Shown here: positions 55,112-64,000 of the stretch, piece after piece
Layout: the number at the start of each line of letters is the position of its first letter
Numbering within the stretch: the stretch's first letter is position 1
From: Chaetomium olivaceum
Taxonomy: Eukaryota; Ascomycota; Sordariomycetes; Sordariales; Chaetomiaceae
Assembly (NCBI GenBank): GCA_039881045.1
Contig: JAYWVB010000035.1
Span: forward strand, 124,001 to 188,000
Length of the DNA: 64,000 nt
Reading direction: 5' to 3'
The notes under the pieces: model-generated
The model's input: the letters and a program-made list of their open reading frames with translations, nothing else
The model's database searches: none
Told to the model about the DNA's origin: nothing
Program-made: the position numbers and the translations under genes

Positions 55112-58100
55112 GAAAGGGCGTGATGGGAAGTTCTGCCGAGGTAGGTAGCGGGGTGTTCCACGATATATGGAGGGAGGTCTAGTTCAACCTAGAAAATGTG
55201 ATCGGTGTGTTGACATTGACCTTGTAATTGTCAGAGTCAATATAATTCCAGTTGCCCCAAGGGGAGGAATATGAGTAATGCAGGACCAGTCTTGCGGACA
55301 ACAAATATTTATAGAAAGCTGACGGATACTTCGGAACCAAGAGCTGAAGTTGAAGACAAGAAAACCCGCTGACTATTACTAAGAAACTGAAACCAAACAG
55401 AGTAAGCGTTAAAGCGAAAGCTTTATAGCAACAGTAAAAGTGATGATTTATGATTTATACTTCTTGTAGTGAAAGACTCACTGCTGTACCCTGCTCTCGG
55501 AAGCTCGCAAAGGCTTTTCTGTCATATTCAAATCATTGATTTTTAAAGCTGCTAACTGATTAGTATGATTGTTACTAATCTCCCCAAATAGCCAGGAGGA
55601 CGAGACCAATTTCCAGAGATGATTGTGTATCCTGTTTGAGCTCACACTATAGAGTTCACGTAATCAAAGATGATGCTTCCTAGGTGGCTTCTATGCATGA
55701 CTCACATAGGGATGGTACTACTAACCAGGGTTATAGATGTTACGAGGAAGAAACAAAGGGGGTGGAAGCGCCAGCCACGTGCTCGTTTTATCTTACAGCT
55801 TCATCTCTCCGAGTCAAGCTTCGAGGTGTAGTGTGCGTCCGGCACCGAAGTCCGCTGCATCTTCCTCTTTCTGAATACGGCGACCAACATGATTTGGCCA
55901 TGTACTGCGTTTGTTGGGGCCTCGACAGCCCCTGACTGGTACGAGGGATTCTCTCCAAGGCCGAGCGGTCTGAACCATTTACGACCATGCAGTAGCGTGG
56001 ACTGGGAGGGTGCCGCGTGATGGAGGGTGGTAGGATATGGTGGCGGGAGAGGAGACGGGATTGGTGCTTTCGTTCTTGCGTATGGCCCAGGGTGTTCGTG
56101 TTCGTGCTTGATCGTGGGGGTAATGGGAGTCGAGGGTTCTAAGACTGCTGTTGTCCTTCGTTTGACTCGGTACGTAGTTGCGTTTACGCTTTTATGGCGA
56201 CCGCGAGGGGGACTTGGGGCCCTCGTCGACCTCGGAAGGCCGAGGACACGGGCCTGGGTTGGCTGCCATGTCCGTGTCAGCCGAGCCCTTCACAAGACGT
56301 ACTTAGCTGGCGTGAGCAAAGGATTGGTTCTCCGTTTCCTCGATTCCCCCATCTTGTTGTCCTCATCCTTCTCTCCACTCGTCGCCATATTTCAGGCCGA
56401 GGCACGACGACTTGGCAAGAATATGCTCTGGTAGCGAATTCGAAGACGGGAGATTTCCAAGCCGTCTAAAACAAGGTTCCACACAGATAACCAACCGACT
56501 TATACCTATGTAGGTAGTTAGTTATCCGCGCCAACCGGCCGGAACCCGAGTGGCTGTTGATACATTTGACCGGATCAACCATTCCCCCTACGTTTTGCCT
56601 CTTCCTTCAAGTTATCATGAGCGATCTCGGAAGGGCAATTCAGAGTGATAACCGGGTAGGCATCCCCCAGGGTATATCATTCCACACAGGGTATCTTCCC
56701 GTTCAACCCGTCGGTTCATATGTTAAGCTTGTATGGGCTTGTAAACCGACAGTGGGACGGTCTCGGTCGGCCGGATCTCGACCTCGACTTTTTAAACCGA
56801 CAATGGAATTCCGATAGTTGTTTCAAGATCTTTCTTCCGTCATATTCTGGAGAAACTGTCTCAGCGGTATTGATCAATGCTTGCTTGTGAATACGCGAAT
56901 TGAACCTAGCGTTTCCCATTTCGATCGAAGTTGAAGTGGAAGTATACGGTTCATCTACACAGTCGCATTGTCCATTTAAACCGGCTCGTTACACTCGCCG
57001 TCAACCTCTGACGGGAATTTGGGATTCTATTCAGCCTGAAATCAACATGGCAGTTGAACACGGCGTGTAACGGCGAACGGGAGGCGAACGGCGTTACCAG
57101 GCGCCGTTTCCCGACGGAAGGTGGCGGTTCGCTGGGCATGCTGGGGTGAGATCAGCTCAACGAGTTCGAGATGTGGATGGAATTTGAGAATCCCGTCGCC
57201 CTTCCATGTCTGGAAGCCCGGACGGAGGAATTGGGTAGGACCATGTCGGCGATGCACGACGGCGGGCATGTGGACGCGAAAGGCGGGTCTGTTGGAACGG
57301 GGATGGGATGTGAAGATTTGCCCGGAGCCGGCCCAAGCAAGCGGAAATCGAGAAATCCGGGCCGGCGTAGTGGGTGGTGGCCGCTGAAGATTAGCGGCCT
57401 TCAGGGGCATTCTCTCTGCGTCTCAGGGCCGTCATCCCCTAGACTGGGGATTTCCTGTCATGAATCGGGCCTTCGCAGGTCTGCACGGATACGGAGCCAG
57501 GTCCCCAGCTTTCGGCCGCTTTCATTGGCGGACTTTTAGACAAAGATTCTCCAGAGCTGGAGAAATTGTGGGGATTATGCGGGGTACCCTGCTGGTTGCG
57601 CTCTCCAACCCACGGATTCCGCACATGCACTCCAGCTCTCTCCAAATCCACCTCGGGACCGTGGCCGTCTCATGCTTGCTTCCATGTAACGGTCAGTCTA
57701 ACCCGCAACAACGAAGACGGATCGCAACTGAGACCTTAATTCTGCTCGTCACATCTGCCCGCCGCGATTGGTTATCCTGTTACCCGGAAACACCGTGTCT
57801 TTTATTTTGACGGTTATCGAGGTTGTAACCGCCGCATGGAGGAATGGATCGCATCGTGTAACTAACGACATCGGACCTGGACGAGCAACTTTTTTTTTTT
57901 CCTTTTTCGAATCGAAGCTGAACAAAGCAAGGCGTGGATCCAAGCATCGTTGCAGTTAACAAGGTCCCTCGGGATCGCGACCCCACTCATCCCGTTAAAC
58001 CAACCATCCAGCCAGTATTCCGCCGTTCCTCTTCCTCTGCTCGGTGACTACCAAGCACGCCGACGGTCCGTCCAGCTTCCCGCGTTGTAGCAGCCCCCAA

Positions 58101-59029
58101 AGTTTCATCTCCCTCTTCTCACTGGTTCCAGCAACTTTGAGAACGGAAAACGAAGTTCGGCCAAATTTCCATTATTCGCCTTGGCATAACCACCGTCTGC
58201 TGCCTACTGCGACCTCCCTAACGACCTCCTTGCCCTGCCGCAGCACTTCCAATTCTACCTCCTGATTCCCGGGAATCGGTTACTCCAACGCCATGTCGCG
58301 GCGGGCCCCGGTGTGGTGATATACCCGCTGTTATCGCCGGATCGTCGTTTTGTTGTCCTGGCCCGCTCCGTTTCGTCCTTCTTTTTCCGGTTGCGTGTCC
58401 CCGGCTGTTTTGTGAGGCTCTGATGCCGAGCTCATTCTTTCGCCAGTAAGCGTTGCTGAACGGCATTGTGCTCCCAGGGCTGCCTTCTCGGCCACTCTAA
58501 ACGGGCTTCAGCCGCCGTTCACGCTGTCGTCGCTCGGTCAATAGCAAAACACTCCAACTTCCGCCTTTCTTGGAATCACCCCTTCTCCTGGATATCAGCC
58601 GCCAAGACTAGAGAAAACGGCGCCCATTTACGCCCACAACCGCAGCACTTGAGAGGCGACCACCAAAGATCGTGGCCGGAGCGTTCGATCACGCGCGCCA
58701 CTTGTCGACATTCCACCACGTCGCAAACTTGCGGCTGCTTATCGTTTCCGAGGGCGCCAGCCTCCATCGCGCCCACAATCTCTGGCATCTGTCCCTCGTG
58801 CCTGGCAAGACGCCGGCGCCTCATCTAGACAACTCTTGCAGGTACGAAACTCGGGCCATGCACCTTAGGACTCCTTGACATTTCTTCACTCCTTGCTGGC
58901 TGGGCTGGACTTGGGCGGCGAATTTCGAGGTGGAAACAAGCACACGGCCGCGCTAGTTGAGGTACGAAAACGTTCGTTCGTTCCAACCTCGAGATCTCTA
59001 AGAGTTCGCTCGGGGCCGTGGGACTCGTC
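55112..59029. other. 3.9 kb region without a supported gene
   Basis: 55190-55720 is clearly A/T-richer than its surroundings. 55720-58000 has only short ORFs, including overlapping ones on opposite strands at 57042-57540. From 58000 to 59029 the + strand is C/T-rich and probably the long leader/promoter of the QA-1S-like gene; I looked for a shikimate-kinase-type P-loop upstream of 59030 and saw none. Confidence 0.55.
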
Positions 59030-61309
59030 ATGGCGGCGGTGCAGCAATTTGAGCCCGTGCCGGCGCTGGCACGGCCGCAAAGCCTGAATGGCAGTCCATT
59101 CACCAGCGACGTTGATATGGAGCGCTCATCGCCACCGCTTCAGCACAACCTGCCCTTATGCAGCGAACCGGAAAGGGGAGACACCAGGATCGCTGTCATT
59201 ATTTACGGCCCTGGGCAGGAGAAGATTGTTGCTGTCTTTGCCGAGGTTTTGGGGAAACCGTCCAGGACGAAGAACCGCTTTGAGGACGTTACCCAGCATG
59301 ATCAGGACTGGGTCATCGGCATCCCGGCCGAGAGGGCCAAGGACGATATTGCGACGCGGGATAGAGGACTGGTCGTTGCCATTAACGCCCATTGCACCGG
59401 CTTGGGAATGCCTCCAGATGTTTATCTTTCAGCCCAGTGCGATTACGAGTTTCTCTACACCGAAACTCCTTTCTTCCGCCGGGACCTTGCTCGCTTCACC
59501 TCGCATATCCTAGGCCAGCTATGCCACCACAGGGCGCTCATGGCAAAACCGAGGACCTTCATCATATCGACCACCTTTCCAGACGTTCATGCCGCCTTGC
59601 CAAACATCGATATCCTGACCGTCGGCGCAGACGCCATCGAAATTCGTGTCGATCTTTTAAAGGAGCCCCTGGGCAACGGTACCTTCTCCGATATCCCCAG
59701 CCTCAGTTATGTCGGCGAGCAAGTTATGCTGCTCCGGCAAAGGACTGAGCTGCCCATCATCCTCACAACAAGGTGTACTAACGAAAACGGCCGGTTCCCG
59801 ATGGATAATCCTGGCTTGTACTACGACTACCTCTATCGGGCACTCCAATGGGGCGTCGAGTACATTGATGTTGAGCTTTGGCTCCCCGAGAGCATTAGGA
59901 AGAAGTTGTACGAGCAAAGAGGGAATAGCCGCATCATGTCCGCCTTCCACGACTTCTCGGGGAACTTCAAATGGACGTCAGATCGGGCCGAGTCCATATT
60001 TCTGGAGTCGCAACGCTATGCCGACTGTGTGAAGATGATCGCTATCATCCACGACCCCAATGAAAACTTCGAGCTTGAATACTTCCGGTCCAAGATCAAG
60101 TCAAAGTATCCCGACTCGGTGCCCTTATCTGCCGTCAATATGGGCGAGACAGGACAATTCTCTCGGACACTCAACAAATTCTTCACGCCCATCACACATC
60201 CCCTTCTACCCATCATCGCAGCCCCTGGGCAAATGAGCGCGGCCGAGATCAACCAGGCACTGGCGTTACTGGGGCAGCTGCCCAGGAAGAACATGTACGG
60301 CATCACCAGCCCAGCGATGCGCAGTGCCACACCCCAAGCCCCCTTTTATGAGAAGTGTTTTAATGAGCTAGGCCTGCCGCATCAGTTTGCCGTCGTGGAG
60401 TGGCAGCCGAAGACGTCTGGTTGTATCGGAACGTGGTGCAACCAGAAGAACTTTGGCGGTGCTTACTTCAACCCAGCTGTCTCTTTCAAAAGCCTAGCGA
60501 GTCACAGCAAGTTCCTCGCATTCCTTAACAACGGGACCGGGCCCACTGTCAGCGAAGCAGCCCGGCTCATCGGTATGGTCGACACCATCGTCGTACGACC
60601 AGCTGTTTCGAGTGCCCCGGCATCCGCCCCGTCGTCCATTCCGTCGAGCCCTCAACGGCACAAGAATGGGGATTCGTACTCTTCCTTCGGCCCCGCCCAG
60701 TCTGGCCTTCCGCCCAACACCTCGCTTGTCCTCGACAACGCTTCATGGAAGGGCATCCTGAGCACTCTGACGCGCGACCTTGCCCCTTCGGCCTACTTTG
60801 GATGCGCCGCCGTCGTCCTCGCGTCCTCTGCGGAAGACGCCGCCAGCGCCCTCTTTGCCCTCAAAGCGCTCAAAGTCGGCAAGGTGTACACGGTCGGCTT
60901 CAAGACACCCCCGGCATTCGGCAAGGACCTCCTCATCGAACCCTTTACCAGCCTCGAAAGCATCCAGAGGGCGCGCACGGTCGGCACGAACGGCGCCGAC
61001 GTCGGGACTGGCTCACCATTCCTGGTCGTCAGCGCGTTGGGTCCGGAGAAGAGCACGCTTGTGGGGATGCTGGTCCGGCTGTTTGGGTCCCGGGGCTCGG
61101 CGAATTCCCGGAAGGTATTCCTAGACCTGGCAGATCGGTCATCCTCACGGAAGGGCGACCCGGGCGTGATCGCTGAGCAGAGCGGCTTCGCGGCATATGG
61201 CGCAGCGGACGTCACCGCCTTCACGACGGTGGAAACATTACGACTGCTTGTTGGGCAGAACGTCCCGTACAGTTTTGTGAGGCTGGCCAGTGGCCGGACC
61301 TTGTTCTGA
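59030..61309 (+). CDS. QA-1S/QutR-like protein: repressor related to the C-terminal half of the AROM enzyme
   Basis: Single exon, 759 aa, from the ATG at 59030. Order of regions: about 45-150 a degenerate shikimate-kinase-like part without Walker A (RIAVIIYGPGQEKIVAVF); about 170-420 a type-I 3-dehydroquinase domain (TFIISTTFPDVHAALPN, ADAIEIRVDLLKEP, PIILTTRCTNENGRFP, AFHDFSGNFKW with His and DCVKMIAIIHD with Lys at the positions of the catalytic residues); about 425-759 a shikimate-dehydrogenase-like part (MYGITSPAMRSATPQAPFYEKC, GLPHQFAVVEW) split by a Ser/Pro-rich linker at 535-575. In Neurospora and Aspergillus such proteins repress quinate-use genes by binding the activator. No other quinate gene is seen in this window. 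It is shorter than QA-1S/QutR at the N-terminus. Confidence 0.83.
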   Translation: MAAVQQFEPVPALARPQSLNGSPFTSDVDMERSSPPLQHNLPLCSEPERGDTRIAVIIYGPGQEKIVAVFAEVLGKPSRTKNRFEDVTQHDQDWVIGIPAERAKDDIATRDRGLVVAINAHCTGLGMPPDVYLSAQCDYEFLYTETPFFRRDLARFTSHILGQLCHHRALMAKPRTFIISTTFPDVHAALPNIDILTVGADAIEIRVDLLKEPLGNGTFSDIPSLSYVGEQVMLLRQRTELPIILTTRCTNENGRFPMDNPGLYYDYLYRALQWGVEYIDVELWLPESIRKKLYEQRGNSRIMSAFHDFSGNFKWTSDRAESIFLESQRYADCVKMIAIIHDPNENFELEYFRSKIKSKYPDSVPLSAVNMGETGQFSRTLNKFFTPITHPLLPIIAAPGQMSAAEINQALALLGQLPRKNMYGITSPAMRSATPQAPFYEKCFNELGLPHQFAVVEWQPKTSGCIGTWCNQKNFGGAYFNPAVSFKSLASHSKFLAFLNNGTGPTVSEAARLIGMVDTIVVRPAVSSAPASAPSSIPSSPQRHKNGDSYSSFGPAQSGLPPNTSLVLDNASWKGILSTLTRDLAPSAYFGCAAVVLASSAEDAASALFALKALKVGKVYTVGFKTPPAFGKDLLIEPFTSLESIQRARTVGTNGADVGTGSPFLVVSALGPEKSTLVGMLVRLFGSRGSANSRKVFLDLADRSSSRKGDPGVIAEQSGFAAYGAADVTAFTTVETLRLLVGQNVPYSFVRLASGRTLF

Positions 61310-64000
61310 GACGGTATCAGTTATCTATCTTCCCAGATGTTGTAAGAACAGTGTGTGGAGATTGGTCAAGATCCCTTGCCTCGTTGGCGATATCAAAGGT
61401 CAGCATGGGGAGATTGGTCGTCGCCGGAAGGAGCAACCCATGGGTGGGACGTTTACTCTAACGCAGCTGTCGCAGGTCGGCGCCATCACCTCGACGCACA
61501 ACGAGCACCGCCACGTCGGCCCGTCCACAACCCAACACCCATCGAGGTGCATGGCCGACATACCCGATCAGGACGCACGGTGTACGACAACCCGAACAGT
61601 ACTCATGACACACGATATGTTGTTGGAGGACCAATCGACAGGGACTTGAGAAAGAATTGATTGCGGCGCGTTAGTTAGGGCGATGGGGTCAATCGGGGGC
61701 TAGACCAGAGAGGTGGCGGCGGGCGGGGGTTCAGGCGTGCAAATGCAGATGGAAATGAGCATCGGTGCGGCGGCCGCATGGAATTGTTTATTGGTGTTTT
61801 GTTGACGGTTTTGCATACACCCCGACACCTTTTTTTTTTTTTTGCATGTACCGGTATACAGCGTGGACACGTTTGGATTCTTCTTTTTTTTTTCTCAAGA
61901 CATTTTCTTACCTACCCGTCTCTCCCTTCGACGTGCGTGTCGTTTCGGTTCAGCTACGCCCTGAATTATCCCGAGACACCGAGTTTTGCTGGAGCACCTA
62001 ACACTTGGGGGCGGGGGTGCGCGTCGGTGATTTACCCTGAAGGGGCATGTCAGGCCGCCGCCGTCGGAAGCATGTCGGCGGCCGTGTTTTGTGTGTGATG
62101 AGTATTGCTTGGGAGAGCTTGGGGTTCTTTAATCCCTCTCTCGTCATCGATGCTGATGAGCTGCATCCCTACTTCGTACATACCCGCTACTGTAAGCGAG
62201 GGCGGAGGAGAGTTTCCCAGGGACGGTTTCTGTCTGTCTGCGCCGACCCCTTGGGCCCTTTCACCCGAGCACCTGTTTGGCTGCTGCTTGGCAGTACTGC
62301 GGCAGCGTTTATTGTGGCTACCCCCTTACCGGGCGAAAGGCACTGGGATTTGCTGCCTCACGTACTCAACTCGAAAGGTAGTTTGGAATCCGGCGCACTG
62401 GTTGGATGTGTTTTTTGTGGCAAGCATGCATTGTTGGTATCCAAAAAGCTCATTTGGGGAATCAAGCACATGGATCGAGATTTGGCACTCTGGGGCGATA
62501 GTTGCGAGATCCGATCCAATGAATGCCAAGGCTTGTGAGACCTGGTTTACTCAACACCATTTTGATGGACTCTACACAGTAATGTATGTAGTATCCAAGA
62601 CACAAACTCAACTCGCTGCGCCTGAACATACTGATCATGAGAACTAATGTCCTCTCTACCGGGTACTAGGGTAGTCGGGGTTGTTGGGGTGTCAGGACGG
62701 GAACAGACGAGTGGGAGCTTGGTTTCCACATACAGATTACAAGCACGTATTCGTATGTACTTGCAAGGGTCACTCGTAGGGGGTTGATGCCGTGGTCCAT
62801 CAGCTGAAGAGATTAGTTACCTAGTTAGTGAGCTCTTTCCAGCAGCAACGCTGCAGGCCCCCTTCACAGTCCTCGGTAGTTGGTCGGTACTACCGCCACG
62901 GTGAGGAGACATTGCATCGGTGATGGGACCTCTGGCTCCGCGCAGGAAGCGGGGCTCTACGTGTCTGCCACCGCATGACATCGCTTTTGTCTCTTTGGGG
63001 ATTGAAGTGGCGACGGCGGAGGGTTCGGGAAGTTGTTTGTTTCACACTCATTGATGTCTTGGTTCGGGTTGGGCAAATATCGACAGTGAAACCTGGTCGA
63101 GGCTGGGAAGCCATCCGAGTTTGGGTTCCCATCTCACGTAACTCCTTTTCACACTACTTCGGGTGATCTTGCCCCGGACGTCGAATACATCCCTTAATAT
63201 GTGCTGTGTATTCGTACCGGCTAGACGAATCAGATGTGCTATTCAAACTCCGAGGGAAGCCGCCGGCCAGGCCTGCCAAGTTTGGTGTCAACTCGACGAA
63301 GGAAAGGTGGCTTGTGAAGCCCTACTGCCTGTGCGACACCCATGTCCCTCCGGAGACGTGCCCGTGGAGCCGAAAGCACGCGGCTCCCCTGCGAGGTGAA
63401 GCGTGGACAAGTACCGTTTCGGTCCGATAGGTCCTGCGGGACTTCACTATCCACATTGGAAATCGGGGAAAGGGGAATCAATCTGTCAGTTGGCGCCGGC
63501 AGCTGAAGCTTCGTCTGGCATTATGTGACAGGAAGGATTACTACTGTCACTTTCAACTTGGCGTTTTTTAGCGATGGGGCGGGTCGAGCTCCCCCTGCCC
63601 AGGTTGAAGGCTGGCGACACGACCCAAAATTTCTCATCTCATAGTTGGTTGGTGTTTTTGATATCGAAAGAGAATGCACTTCGCTTTTTCAGCCCTGTGG
63701 TGCGTGCCCGTTAGGTGACAATGTAAGCTCGAGCGTGTGGCTTTTTGGTTGATCCCCTTTCGACCGTTAAGCGGGTGTGGCGGGCCGCCAGTCGATGATC
63801 GGATCCAGATTCTTGGGAGTTTGGACATGGGACTTGGCGCGCGAATTCGTCGCCTGGGGCACTGCCGCTCTCATCTTGGTGCTCGGACACCAGCAGGCGT
63901 TGAGTATACACATTGCAACTTCCCCGGATAGCCAAGATTCCCTGTTCAAAGAGCCGAATCCCAGGAATGGTTGTCTCAATCGAGATGTGAGCGGCCGATG
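61310..64000. other. 2.7 kb right end without a supported gene
   Basis: It contains T-runs at 61831-61842 and 61883-61893. ORFs up to 180 codons (62105-62647) have no family likeness, irregular composition and competing frames. A gene beginning beyond 64000 cannot be excluded. Confidence 0.5.

Noticed and set aside
57042..57540. Overlapping ORFs of 88-122 codons on both strands.
   Set aside because: Opposite-strand open frames of similar length in GC-rich DNA, no conserved motif, no plausible splice partners.
59018..59029. Upstream in-frame GTG as start of the QA-1S-like protein.
   Set aside because: The first ATG is at 59030; the extra four residues rely on a non-AUG start without need.
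62105..62647. 180-codon ORF near the right end.
   Set aside because: Competing frames of equal quality and no family likeness; composition does not resemble neighbouring genes.

Overview
The window is nuclear DNA of a filamentous ascomycete, most likely a Sordariomycete (Sordariales-like). Evidence: about 23 protein-coding genes, most split by 49-75 bp GT-AG introns with CTAAC/CTGAC-type branch sites; both strands used without operons; GC-rich coding DNA with pyrimidine-rich leaders; and fungal-specific families (FluG fusion, Dcw1/Dfg5 mannanase, Kex1, quinate-repressor-like protein). No rRNA, tRNA, CRISPR array or intact transposon was recognised by eye.

Layout. 1-12.3 kb: 3' part of a C45 acyltransferase-like gene, ERV41, a FluG-type amidohydrolase/glutamine-synthetase fusion (minus), a GPI-anchored Dcw1/Dfg5 GH76 protein, a small MYND zinc-finger protein (minus) and a prolyl-4-hydroxylase-like oxygenase (minus). 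12.8-20.9 kb: a mitochondrial ABC1/ADCK kinase-like protein (minus), a small hydrophilic protein and a large disordered protein with one globular domain. 21.5-31.1 kb: a uridine-kinase-like P-loop protein (minus), a small helical-repeat protein, Ups2/PRELI (minus), methionine aminopeptidase 2 (minus), a membrane-anchored J-protein and VDAC porin (minus). 31.9-44.3 kb: asparagine synthetase (minus), SUMO E2 Ubc9 (minus), Pex19, a Q-rich protein (minus), an acidic nuclear-type protein, mitochondrial Met-tRNA formyltransferase and an Stf2-like protein (minus). 46.8-61.3 kb: Dre2, Kex1 (minus), Sfm1, a class-1-like dihydroorotate dehydrogenase, a GST and a QA-1S/QutR-like protein. The last 2.7 kb and the stretch 55.1-59.0 kb hold no gene I can support.

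The genes are mostly unlinked housekeeping functions. Several concern mitochondria (ABC1 kinase, Ups2, VDAC, J-protein, Fmt1) but they are not organised as a cluster. I do not see a convincing new multi-gene system.

The strongest unexplained signal is repeated one-base frame breaks, mostly in G/C runs, inside otherwise well-conserved genes: the acyltransferase, the P-loop kinase, DRE2, KEX1, the GST and, densely, asparagine synthetase and VDAC at 30.1-34.0 kb. In the five scattered genes one added or removed base gives an intact reading frame of family-typical length. This points to consensus-sequence errors more than to true pseudogenes, and it strongly affects how the annotation should be read. 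Biologically more interesting items are a start codon split by an intron in the Stf2-like gene, a disordered tail with an RVxF motif on the C45 enzyme, a low-complexity His/Asp/Gln/Gly insert in Fmt1, a hidden six-codon first exon at 40.2 kb and a telomere-repeat box in a divergent promoter.
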